64,000 nt of DNA from Pipra filicauda (lineage: Eukaryota > Chordata > Aves > Passeriformes > Pipridae), in contig NW_024104365.1 of the NCBI RefSeq assembly GCF_003945595.2, positions 6,667,049 through 6,731,048 on the forward strand, in the 5' to 3' direction. Under the pieces are notes generated by a model. The model was given only the letters and a program-made list of their open reading frames with translations, made no database searches and was not told the DNA's origin. Below are positions 23,723 through 36,060 of this stretch, piece after piece. The first letter of the stretch is position 1. Every line of letters starts with the position of its first letter. The position numbers and the translations under genes were made by a program.

Positions 23723-25239
23723 TCATGTCAACCAACATCCCCAAGTCCTCCCCCTCAGGATGGCTTTTGATCCATTCTTTACCCTGTCTATACTTGTGCT
23801 TGGGATTTCCTCGATGCGGTACACCTTGCACTTGGCCCTATTGCACCTCATGAGGTTTGTACAGCCCCACCTCTCAAAGGTGTCAAGGTCCCTGTGGATG
23901 GCATCCCTATCCTCCATTGTGTCAACTACACCACACAGTTTGGTGTTGTCAGCAAACATTCTGAGGGTTTACTCAATCCCAATGTCCATGTCACCAAAGA
24001 TCTTGAAAAGTGCTGGTTCTAATACCAGTCCCTGAGGAAAGCCACTCATCACTGTTCTCTACTTGGACATTGAGTCGCTGACCACAACCCTTTGAGTGCA
24101 GGTATCTAGTCAATTTTTTATCCACCAAATGGTCCATCCATCAAATACATATTTCTCCAGTTTAGAGACAAGTGTCAAATGCTTTGCACAAGTCCAGGTA
24201 GATGACTTCAGTTGTTTTTCCCTTATCCACCATCACTGTAACCCCATCATAGAAATCCAGCAGATTTCTTAGGCATGATTTGCCCTTAGTGAAGTCTTAC
24301 TGCTGTCACCAGACACTTTCTTGTTTTCCATGTGACTTAGAATAATTTCCAGGGTGATCTGCTCCATAATCTTGCCAGGCACAGCTGTGAGATTGACTGG
24401 CTTGTAGTTCCCTGGGTCTTCCTTATTTCTCTTTTTAAAAATGGGGGTTATGTTTCTCCTGTTTCAGTCAGTGGAACCTTCACCAGACTGCCACAACTTG
24501 TCAAATATGATGGATAGTGGCTTAGCCACTGAATCTGCCAGTTCCCTCAAGGGCCCATGAATGCACCACATCAGTTTCCATCAACTTCTATGCCTTTAGA
24601 TTCCTCAGATGTTCTCCATTCCAATCTCCTACAGCAAACCACTCTTCATTGTCCCAGTCCCAGTCCCTGCCTTTGTCGACATGGCTGGAGCACTTAGCAG
24701 TGATGACCAAGGCAAAAAAGTAATTAAGTACCTCAGTCTACTCCATCTCCTGGGTAATCAGGTCTCCTTTTCTTTTTTTCCAGGGACATCCCACATTTTC
24801 CCTAGTCTTATCATCAGTATACCTACAGAAGCTTTTCTTGGATGCCCTTGTCATCCCTGGCCAGATTCAATTCTGTCAGTACTTTAGTTTTGCTATATTG
24901 ATCCCTGGCAGCTTGGATAATATTTCTGTATTTCTCCTAGGCTAAATGTCCTCGCTGCCACCCTCTGTAGGCTTCCTTTTTGTGTTTGAGCTTATCTGGG
25001 AATTCATTGTTCATCCATGCAGGCCTTCTGATGTTTTTGCCTGACATTCTTTTTGTTGGGATGCATTGCTCCTGAGCCTGGAAGAGGTGATTCTTGAATA
25101 TTAACCAACCTTCCTGGGTTAGTCTTCCCTGCAGGGTTTTATCCCATCCACTCTACCAAGCAAATTCCTGAAGAGGCCAAAGTCTTTTCTCCTGAAGTTT
25201 AGGGTAATGACCTTGCTGTGTGCCCTCCTTGCTGCCCTG
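23723..25239 (-). pseudogene. CR1 ORF2 reverse-transcriptase remnant with D-to-N change
   Basis: A minus-strand frame at 23723-23959 carries FADNTKLCGVVDT, then DAIHRDLDTFERW and NRAKCKV. It is clearly the region after the palm active site of CR1 reverse transcriptase. The active-site FADD reads FADN: the second catalytic Asp codon is AAC (23945-23947). Further upstream in sense (higher coordinates) the antisense of the [13 protein letters not shown] and HGFTKGKS-like blocks is recognisable at about 24270-24390. Intervening frameshifts break the frame, so the element is inactive twice over. Confidence 0.85.
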
Positions 25240-27810
25240 TCTATATTTGTTATTGAAGCATTTGCTATTTACACTGAAATAACCACATTAAAATATGTGA
25301 CATTTTATAAAACTTCTGCTAAATATTTTTTGTTTCTTTCATTTCACTGCTTGCTTATATTTTTTATTTTATTATTTTTCTCTTCATTGCCAGTTCAGCC
25401 ATCCTTCTTTCCAGTATTGCATGTCCTTGGATGGAAGATCTATTTGCTTCTGTGGCTGTCCTAGAAATATGAAAGGCCAAAATAGCATGTTTTGAGTAAT
25501 AGAAAAAGTATATAAAACACTTCCTGATGGCCATCTTTTCTTTGTGCTGTTCATCACAAAGCTACCTGGTTCCTGATACATTAATTGAAGGGCTTGAAAG
25601 TCTGCTAACTTTGTTTCTGTACTGTGTACAAAGATATCAGAGAAGTTCAAGCTATTGGACCAAGGAGAACAGCTTAATCTCTCAGTCATTTTCTCATTTG
25701 TGAGTAAATTTATGAACAGTAAGGCAAAATCATAAACCTGTTGAAGTGATAAGCCAGCTGTAGTGCAAATGTGGTATGAAGTGTGAGTGTATACTTTAAG
25801 TAGAAGGCAGTGAAGAAAGAAAAAAAGGCAGCTGAAACTGAACCCATTTCAGTTGATAAGAAAATTTTACTCTTAAATTGATTCGAAAATTAAATATGAG
25901 AGCCTCCAATATATTGCAGTATTTTTCTAAATAATTCTAGTCTTATTTCTTTTTAGTTTAAATCAGTTTCAACAACTGATTTACACTAACATTTTTTAAA
26001 CATCCCTTTTTTCCAGGTTATGTTATATATAACCAGGAAAAACAGCCAGGTAATTTTTTTCCAGGTTATATTATAGTCGTGGTATATGCCTGCAACTGCC
26101 AAAGTGTTCTACAAAGCTCAACTGCATATCAGCTAGCCAAAACTGATGGAGGCTTGCCAGAACTGTAGTATTGGATCAGGCCAAAAGAATAACAGGTTAA
26201 GATCTGCAAAGGACTCTTGTACCGAAATACTTTTTTTTTCTTTTTTTGGGGGGTGGGTTATTGTTTGTTTGGTTTTTTTGACAAGAACTACTCTTTTGTT
26301 TATTCCAGTTTGGCCTAGACTGACCCTAACTGCTTTCTTAAGCACATAGGGCGGGGCTACTAGAGGGAACAAATGCTAATGCCCTCTGTAAAGGAAATTC
26401 AAGAACTTATTAACCTCCCTGAGATACATTCTATCTTTCTGCTTCTTTGGGAATGGAATTTCTAGATACATGAAATTTTGCACATTTCATATAATTAATA
26501 TATGAATTTTTTCAACTTTCTCTGTAAGTATATAACTATCTTTACTTAATTCTATAGTGTCCTATGATTTCCAGAGTAGGTGCTATCAATCATTTTCCAG
26601 TAAAGGGATGAGAAGCATGATGGGAACATGTAGTCTATTTTAACTAGTGACCCGAACCAGGATGTGAATGAACCTAACTCATTCTACAAGCCTTCTCAAG
26701 TGCAATACTGAGTGCAAGAATTATTTGTGTATTTGACCAGATAATATTAAAGCACCTGCTTAAAATATAAAAGGATAAGGGATTAAAAATTAAGGCTTTG
26801 AAATGTTATTCTTGTCTTAGTCCAAAGCTTCTGAGAAATTTTTTGTATCCAGAAAATCTATATAAGCAGAGATGTGGTGTGAGTTAAAAAGAGAAGGCAT
26901 CATGACAAACTCTTTATTTTGCTTAATAATATATGATATATATTTATTTCCTTGTGTCTTCAGGAATTCTTCAACCACAAGTTACAATTAGCCAGTTCTT
27001 AGAACTATAAAGAACAAAGTGAAGAGTGAAGACTAGAAAGTGTGTGTTAAGCATACTGATCCTGAATTATGCTTCAAAACTGAGAATTTTAGGCAAGTTT
27101 TCCTTTAGTGCAACTATTGATTTAACATATCCAATGTTTTGGTGCATACACATTTTGATCATATCATGTGAATGACATTTAGCCAATTTATTTCACTTTT
27201 TCAAAAATAATTACTTGTTACTACACGTAAAACTGACCTATAGATAGGTGCTGTATGTGTAGAGGAAGTTCTGTATAGTTAGTGAAAATATTTTGCACGG
27301 TTCTTGTTAAAAATAGCATTTATTTGCTGAAGCTACAGCTCACCTGTTTTGGGTTGGGTTTTTTGGTTGTCTTTGATTAAACAAAAACTATTAGATACAA
27401 CACAGCATAACTGCTTACTTGCTCCACACATTTTCTGAAATAAGTCTCATTATTTATGCTAAAATGACTACAGACAAGCATGGGGAAATAACAGACCAGC
27501 GATATTAAGTTATTACCTTATTTCCCCTCAAGGATTAGACATCTTGCCATATTTTCTGCTACTGTATAAAATAATAGTTTATAAAGAACACATTGATTAA
27601 GACAACATGCTACAGGAAATGCAACAATGCATTTTGTTGTCGTTAGCAAATACATACAACAGATAATGACTTAACAAATATTTATGCGCATAGTTAGCAG
27701 TACTCTTTCAGATTCCTGGAGATTATCTTCCTTAAATGGAATTGGGATGGTTATATTGAGTATATATGAAAATACATACTGTGGGGAGTAGTCACAGAGA
27801 GCAATTTTAG
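25240..27810. other. AT-rich unique sequence
   Basis: No gene seen. A near-palindrome GGTTATGTTATATATAACC lies at about 26017-26035, with part of it (CCAGGTTATATTATAG) repeated near 26062. A T/G-rich run occupies 26230-26280. Confidence 0.5.
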
Positions 27811-28119
27811 GTGTATGGGATTAGTCTTTCTGCAGCCTTTCTGCTGTACATGGGGATAAAAGCTCTGCTGCAGGGCAGATCAGAGCACCCAGTTGGGGTT
27901 CCTCTTCTGATATCAACTTTCAGAAAAACCTGTCTCTCTCCAGCATTAACAGAGATAAGCCTTACTGATATGTTATCCATACTCCTGGATAACCTTTCTG
28001 AAGCAAGGTTGGAGCTTCAGAGCTTGGAGCAAGCACAAACTGAGATGTGCACTCCTTGCATGAGAATAGCAGCCTCTGTCCAGCTCAGTATAAATCAGAA
28101 TGGCACAAAACTTTGTTGA
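27811..28119 (+). other. 102-codon open frame, unrecognised
   Basis: This frame lies in slightly GC-richer DNA than its surroundings. The peptide starts with a weakly hydrophobic MYGISLSAAFLLYMGIKALL stretch and later has a Leu/Glu-rich segment. I know no family that fits. There is no splice-site pair or codon bias to support expression, and at 102 codons in 64 kb it is compatible with chance. It may instead be the remnant of an old repeat. Confidence 0.15.
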
Positions 28120-31100
28120 GTTGATTGAGCTAATGGACTGGAAGGGAAATCATTCTTCCTAAATACCAGCCCTCCTAAGATAAACCACGCGCTGCTGATG
28201 AAAAAAAGAACCATCAACCAAATAAAACAAACAAACAAAGAAATAAATAAATAGCCCTCAAACAAACAAAATCCCCCCAAAATAAAAGACACCTTAGTTT
28301 TCACATTTTTGTGTAAATTTATGCTACTACAGTTTGGAACAAGCAATGCAATGTCTCTCATGGTGTGTGTAGTGTGTCTGTGGAACTGCCAGCAGAAGCT
28401 GGAATCAATCTTTGGGGACAGCTATTTCTTTTTTACATCCTGAAATAAAGCATTCAGAATAATAGAAAAACACTTCAAGATGTTTAGTTAATTGAGCAAT
28501 ACTTTATCAGTGCCATCTAGTGTATGCAACCAATTTTTTCTGTCTTGCCTTTCTACTAAATTCACAAAGTATTATGGCAAGTGAAATTCTAAATGCTTGT
28601 CTTTTATATCAATGCGTCTTCAGCAAATATTTCTCAGCTAAACATTTTATCAAGAGGTTTCAAAATAGTCTTGTGTAGAGCAGTTGTTAGAAAAGGGCTT
28701 GGGAGGCTTATGTTTCATCTGAAATTTCAGTAATAACTTTATTGTGTTCCTAAGAGAGCAGTGCAGATAAATAGCTTTATCATTCACGTCTTATGGTATA
28801 CCTTAATAACCTGAGTCATCCAATCATTCACACTTTGCAAGCAGGATAAAGAAAGCTACCAAAAATGTGAGATTGGCAATCTAATGGATAAACTTCATAA
28901 CAATATCTGACTTAAAAAGCAGATGAGATAATATAATTCCTATCATAACAGTAGAAATGTAGGATACTTAGGTGGGGTATAAGTCCCTTTTCATATGTGA
29001 GTGACCCTACTTTTAAGTACCTGCCTAGTGATTTTCAGCAAGTTAGGCTACTCTTTTCCCGCTTTGAAGAAACATGATGTTTCTTTTTGATTACTGATTT
29101 TCTCAGTGTGAGAAACAAAAAGTAATTCAACTTGTTTATTGGGATCAGAAAGCACAAAGAGGAAATAATTTCATAATTCTTTTACTCCACATTATTTGAT
29201 TGGCAACTGACATTAGGATTCCTGAAGTATCTCTGCTTTCAAATTACTCAAACCATTGCTCTTTTTTCAGTCTGAGAAGAAAAAGCGTGGAAGAGAAGAT
29301 TGAGATTGCCATTGTGTTTTTGTTGAAATATTAGCCCTGAGTTATTAAAATTTTCAAATTGTCAAATTTTCTGTAAAAACAACCAAACTTAATTTGGGTG
29401 CAGGGGGAATAGAAAGGAAAAAGTGCACAGTGCAATGTCAGAATCCCTGTGCTCTGTTCTGCAAAAGTTTCTATATGTGCAAAGACATGGACAGAATATT
29501 ACCATATTTTTTGTTGCTAACCTATGTCAATGTACTTAAAACTCAAACACAAGAAAACTAGAGACTATTTGAACTATGCATGAACTTGAAACAATGTCTT
29601 GATTTATCTCTCTTTGGAATTGAAGGTACATATACAAGTATGCACACAACATAAATTTGTGTGTATTTATAGATGTGTACATATGTCTATACGAAAAGGT
29701 GTATGTATACATCTGTGCATAGTGTATGTATTTATATGCATCTATCTATGTATATTTGTGAATGAGGACTGAGGGGAGTGGTTAAGACTGACCAGGTTCA
29801 GGCCAGTTTCAGTCCTTATCACTACACATGTAATATAATAATCTCTTAAGAGTTTTATTCTGAATTAGCTGTGCATATATAGTGTCACAGATCCAATGCA
29901 GTCATTTCAGGAAAGGCTATGGTCCCTGAAGGTTCTTAGCCCTGCAGGTCGCAGTGATGAGGTCTGAGTGCCCTTCAACAAGGAGAGCAGGACCATGAGT
30001 TTTTCCCTGTTTTTCCTGTCTCTGCTTGGATGTTTTATTCTCCACCACATCTTTCTCAAAGAAAATAATGTGATCTTCCCCTTCTTCAGGTGGTTTGAAT
30101 CTACAACTAAGGAGAACATCTTACTGGATATTCTGAGAAGCTATACTCTTATGGTTTGATGTTTTTCTAGTTTATCTAAATAACTGTATTATTCAATATG
30201 ATGCTTATTGAACTGGAAAACAAAACAAACAAAAAAACCCAAAGAAAAACAACAAAAAACCCCAGCACAAAATATGTCAAAGCTCTGTGGCAAGAGGGTG
30301 AGGAAATCAGATCTCATTGCTTCAGTGTGACATCAGCTTGGGCATTTTGATCACAGTCTCACTCCATACAGGATCATTGCACTGAGTATTTATTTTCTTT
30401 AATGATTTTGTATAGTGCAGTAATTTGATCAATTTTTAGCAGTGAGCCTCAAAGACACCTGGAGGGTAAACACTTTCCTAGAGAGTGGACATTATAGGTG
30501 TGGTTACAATAGTGAAGGAAGGTTACTGAATCTAAATCAGTATGTATCAGGTACTACAAAATTGGTACCTATCAGGATGCAAACCAGAAACAGAACTGTG
30601 CCTAGACTACATCTTACCCAATGTCCTTTTATTAAACTTGTTCTGCGCATTTGACTGAATTTACAAATACAATGTAAGAGAAGCTAAAAATGCATATTTG
30701 GAGGTGTGTTAATTGTCCTTTCACTGAGAAAAAAAAATGTTAGGCTTTTCTATGTAACATACACCGTACTTATAAAAATTTTCATAAATAATAATTGCTT
30801 ACCAAAAGCCTATGTATATTTAGGAGTCTCTACTAATCAAAATGATTACTTAATTGGAATTTTTATTTTTCTTAGAGAGTGGTAGTTAAAGCAAATTCCA
30901 TTGTGCATGTAAAATGGAATTCAAGCTCATTTGGTTAAATGTCCAAGCCCAATAAAATCACATAAAACGAGCTTAATGACCCTTTTAAAGTTTTTTTTGG
31001 CAAAAAAAAGAAATGGCTAAGCCACTGAACTAAGTAGTCAATGAGGTAATACTACAGAAGGCATTTTGTGATATTATTTATATACTTCGATTAGAAGTTT

Positions 31101-34100
31101 TCTTACTAAGGTATTTTGTGGTACTATTGATTTCAGAAGGAATTTTTAGAAGTAATTCAATCTAGTTTTTCTCTGCTATGCAACCTTAATTTTCACTGCA
31201 GCTAATAGAAATGTTTATGTAGAGCCAAATTCCCGATGAAGAACATTTAATTCTGAAAGGTTTTGGAAGGAAAAGTGTCAATGAATGCTATACAGAATAC
31301 TTTCATAACAAAAATAATAAGATGGTAGCAGGAATAATCTTTAAAATATATTCTGTTTTGATTTTTTGTTGGGTCTTTTTACCATATTTTTGGCCTTTAC
31401 CCTCTCTAAATTTTAAAATGCTCACTTCTGCTATGGCTGTTTCGTAGACATATGGAGTACATGGGTCCTTCAAACTTAAAATGGTGTTGTCTATCATATT
31501 GTTTGTGATGGAAGTTCATAAATATCTTAGACATTCGTTGTCTGCAAAATGAGGACTGATACAAGGTAACCGGAATAGCTATAAAACTTCTTAAATTTCT
31601 TTCTTCCTCTCTCACCTGGAAGTGTGATTGCAATGTAAAACAAGCTAAAGTTTTTGAAGCTGCAGCAACGATGAATTCTTACTTCTCACTATTATTATCT
31701 TTTGACACCTTTCCTGACACTTAGAATGCTTGCTTGATGATATGAAAATAGAATGATGGGGAAAAAAAACCCGTGTGCAGTCTTCGCAGCTGGTGCAATG
31801 TGCCATTGTGCCTTGTTGTCATCTGCCCACACTTAATTAATAAGCATCTGGTTCATTCTTGTATTTACACAAGATACAAAATAAAATGCCTAAGTTTGAT
31901 CTTTTCAATCTGTGGCATGATGCTTCCCCCTTCACTTCAAAAATTATTACTGTGAATGCGAAAAGCAATGCACATTGAAATGTAGAGATCCATCCAAGAA
32001 ATAAAATATATGGTTTCATGGTTTAAATATGTAGACAGGTCAGCCATGTTAACAGAAAGTTGTATTGTTGTGGAAAATATTTTATGGTAGTCCAACAGAT
32101 CAAAAAAATAAAAATATGTGCACATTACCTGAATAACTATTGTGACATGATTTGTAACATTTTAGAAGTAAATTTATTTCTCTTCAGAAGCAAGGAAGAT
32201 GCATGCATATTTTGGTTTCTAGTCATTGAGGACCATGAAATCTGATGCAATGAATTTTTATTTAAGCTAATGGCTAGTAACTACTGAGGCTCTATTCGTG
32301 TGTGTATCTTCTCAGTAGGTGGGTGGATACAAGCAAAGAATACTAATAATATAATGTTTATCTAGGAAAAGGATAAGTTACCAGTACCTCACCTGGTTGA
32401 CTACACAGATACCTGTGATAGCCTCTATTTCTTTCTCATCATTATATTAAAGCTTTATGGCAAAGATGGGTGTTCTATACTGTATAGATTTCACACACGC
32501 ATACTTTCCCCACAAGTTCAATCTCTCTGTCATTAATTTAAATTTATAACTGTTGCCAAGAACCATGGTGTTCATTAACTAAAGAAATGTTATTGTTTTC
32601 CATGGTGAGGAACCACTCAGGTGAGAAGACAGTAAAAAGTGGTATGGGTGTTAACAATTCTCTAAAGTTGGCAACTGAGAAAGAAATTGAAGTGTTTTAT
32701 TTTCATCCCTTCTAATACCTGATCATGTTTTACAAAATATCCAACAAACTTCAACAGCTATGCTAAGATGTAACACTCAATCCCGCTATCTACGTACCTG
32801 TAGGAAACAAAGCAGAAGTCACAGGAAAAGTTCAAAATTATTATCATTGGGACAAATATAAGAGCCAAATTGTATAATACTATGTTTTGCCAAAAGCATA
32901 CGTACTGCCACTATCTGAGTATTAACCATCCAAAACTGAAATGAACATAAAAGTGCTAAGCACAAAAATTGGAAGGAACAAAAAGTATTTTTTTTTTTAA
33001 TTTTCATTTTCAGCACAGTCTGCCATTGAGATAAAATATATTTGTTGCTCAGGAAGGTAAGCAGAGTGTGAATTAATAGATAAGAGGCTACCAAATCAAA
33101 GTATCTCAAATCAAAGAGCTGCCAAATAGCAAGTAGCTTCCCCTGAGAACAAGAATTACAATTGAGTTCAGTTTGTTATAATCTTTGGTACAGAAAGCTG
33201 TTGTGCTTGGGAAAAAAAGGTGAATATTTCTCTAATGGGTTTTTTTCAGAAATGCTAAGAGTTAGTTTTATTTTTATGCTGATCACAATGTCTTTGGATG
33301 TGAAGGGAATAAAATGGACAAGACTTTTTGCCCTTTTTAAAGCCTTTGAATGAGTATGAACCACTCCACAGCAAGTTGAATAAGTTAAATACAAAAAAAC
33401 CCTGAAGTACCTGAGTGAACTGTCAGTCAAATTAATACCTTGCTGTCTAAAACTTTCCAGTTGCATACATCTATTTCTTAAAATTCAATAAAGTTTCCAT
33501 GTCTTAATAAATAACTCAGATATAAAATTAACTCATCCACAAGTTATGTTCACAAAGCTACATAAGCATACTATTTTTAATGCTATGGATTTTATTTTTT
33601 ATTTGGAAGCTAAAATGGTATGCTGAGGAAGCAAACCATATAAGGGCTTTGAAATGGTATTTGTTCGATACATTAATATTTTTCTTCAGTATTACTGTGT
33701 AGTGGTGGTTTGCAATATACACAGTTATGGCCAGCACTTAGCTTTTAATGATCGAAAACCAGACAGTTATTGAGATTGGAGAAGGTACTGCAGTCCACTA
33801 AAGATATACCAAAAACCTATTGGTCAAGACTAAGTTGACAGTGATCAACTAAGATAAAAAAGGCACCTGTATGAATGTTCTGTTAGCTCCTGTGGACCCC
33901 ATGTTTTAGGTAATCCTATAGCAATCTTACATATTGCATTGTACTATATCAATTAATTTCCTTCATCCAACATAGGTCAGGTTCCCTCAGGATTGATTGG
34001 CTTCTTTTTTTAATCTCCTGCCTTTGTTTTCCATTCACACTTCATTTGTGTCTTAGAAGGACAACTACGTTCCACATTATGTTACATTCTGCTACCGACT

Positions 34101-35772
34101 TGTCTTCCTTGATACATTTGTATCCATCTCCCCCTCTTAATATTCTTCGTCATTTCTTTTCCCAAATTAAAATATTTCCCCAAAAAAGCTTTATACTTTT
34201 TTTCATTGCTTTGCTAGCATGAACAAGAAAAAGTACTCCAGAAGTACTGTCCTCTGGCCCACTCTTTTTAAATATTTGTCATGTCAATTTCTTTCATAGT
34301 GTCTCTGGACAATTTGGTTTTTGCTAAAAAATATGTCATAAATGCATGTGTATCACCTTCTTACAATTTTTCAGCAAGGGATTAGGATAACATGGTTCTG
34401 ATTTAAATTGAGAAGGTAAAGATTCTGTTTCATAAAGGCAGTCTGATGATTTACTGAAAAAATATAACAAAGAAGAATCTGAAATTTACCAAGTTTGATG
34501 ACAATTTGTTGAGATTTGAATATTATTTTCTGTATTAAAATGCAGAAACTGTGGAAACAGCTTTTGATCTTCATGCTGGAAGTGAAATTCAGTAATAGTA
34601 ATTTACTTGGAAAAAAATGCATGGTCTTCTCTCATTTCTCTGTGTCCATATTCTCCAAATGGCCTTTTTCTTTTAAGAGGATTTTGAAAGGTATTTATCT
34701 TAAGAGCAAATATCATCTAATCTTCACCTTCCTTAAATATTTCACATGTGACTTTAAAATTACAATTTATATTATTAACTGACATATTCATAAATAATTC
34801 TTTTTCAGTAATTGACTAGTGTTCATTTTCCCTGTCTTTGAGCCAATAAATAAGATATTTTTATGGTAAAATCCTGTCCAGCTGCAAAGCTACTTTCTGA
34901 CAGATTTACTTAGGCAGTAGATTTGTCTTTTGATACTAATATTGATCTCTCTGCTTTCCAATTATATTATTTTTTAAAATTATTTTCATTTAACACCTGA
35001 CTTGAGAAGTTCTGTGACTGGTGAGTGTAAGGAATGGCAGGGGAGCAAACACATGACTCTGACTATCTAAGAATGTTATACATATACGCATAAACATGTA
35101 TTTATGATCATATATATCATACATCTAACATTTGTAATGTACAGCATGATAGATATAAGTAGATATAAAATTATAGTGTGTGTATACATATGTATACACA
35201 ATATATATGAATAATATATATAAAATTGGTTGGATTTTTTCATTATCACAGAAATGTAATTTAATGTTATTGTTCTCAGTACTAGCTTAGCCTTGGTTAT
35301 TTGACTCAGAAATACAGTTATTTCACAAGCCCAGCCTTTCTTCCTTTGCAAATATAACTCAACATTTCAATCTGTGAAATGTTTACAATTTGTTTAGGAG
35401 AGAATTATATGCAGTTAGTTCAGTGGCTCACTCCAGTATTAAGAATCTTGGTGGTCCTCATGGGATGGGCAAACAGAAAGGAAGCTCTTCAACGAGCTTG
35501 CTGGGTCTTTTATATTTCAGAGAAAACCAAATGAAATGTTGCTGTGAAAGCTTTGAGAACTTAATGTGATATCAGCATCCACTGACTAAGCATCTTTGTA
35601 GGAAAAAAAGGGTCTTCAGCTGTAAGATTGATATTCTGACGAAAACAGCCATTGGCTTGTGTTTAGTTCTTAAGTTCTCTCAAGGACCTTAGAAGCTTAC
35701 TGTGAGCCAATTTACCTTTGACTAAGTCCACATGCAGTGGTAGAATGAAACGCCATTAGTGGAAAATATATA
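28120..35772. other. AT-rich unique sequence with simple repeats
   Basis: No gene seen. Simple sequence includes (AAAC)n/(AAAT)n-like A-rich runs at 28200-28280 and 30217-30263. TATG/TACA-type alternating purine-pyrimidine stretches occupy 29630-29760 and 35075-35225. Confidence 0.5.
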
Positions 35773-35806
35773 AACACACACACACACACATATATATATG
35801 TATATA
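35773..35806. repeat. (CA)n-(TA)n microsatellite
   Basis: A CA run of about nine units passes directly into a TA run, as at 5084, 41950 and (in TG/TA form) 51074. Confidence 0.9.
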
Positions 35807-36060
35807 ATGCATATTGTCCTTGGCAACAGTCCTGCCAGGGCAGGGACATTATTGTGAGGAGGTCCAAGGCTGGCCAATGGGGTTGCCCAGCCTCCTGGGA
35901 TCCCCTGGGACACACAGGCCAGAGGCTGCCCTGAACCTAGGTGGATGCTTGGGGATCCTGTGTTGTGTTCTGCCCTCATCTCTGCTGCCAGCATTGCTTG
36001 TCCAACTTCTTTCTGTCTGTGGAGATAAACCTCTATCCAGGCAGCCTTTCAAATAGGGAT
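35807..36060. other. GC-rich block of unknown origin
   Basis: About 250 bp of GC-rich sequence (CCAGCCTCCTGGGATCCCCT near 35887) begins right after the CA/TA microsatellite and ends abruptly at AT-rich DNA near 36055. Overlapping short frames on both strands reflect the GC content. It resembles a diverged LTR or internal retroviral piece in composition, but I cannot match it to a family. Confidence 0.3.

Larger units (their letters stand above)
23071..25239 (-). mobile_element. CR1 LINE, interrupted by a solo LTR
   Basis: Antisense CR1 runs from about 23071 to 23225, stops at a retroviral LTR, and resumes without loss at 23594 (CAGTCTCACAAGAGCAGAGTA follows CTCCAGGTGC in intact copies). It continues to about 25239. 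Excluding the insert it is about 1.8 kb. The extreme 3' end with octamer repeats is not seen; the left edge begins inside the 3' region. The right part extends upstream of the reverse transcriptase and ends at TTGCTGCCCTG. Numerous stops and indels mark an old copy that predates the LTR insertion. Confidence 0.92.
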
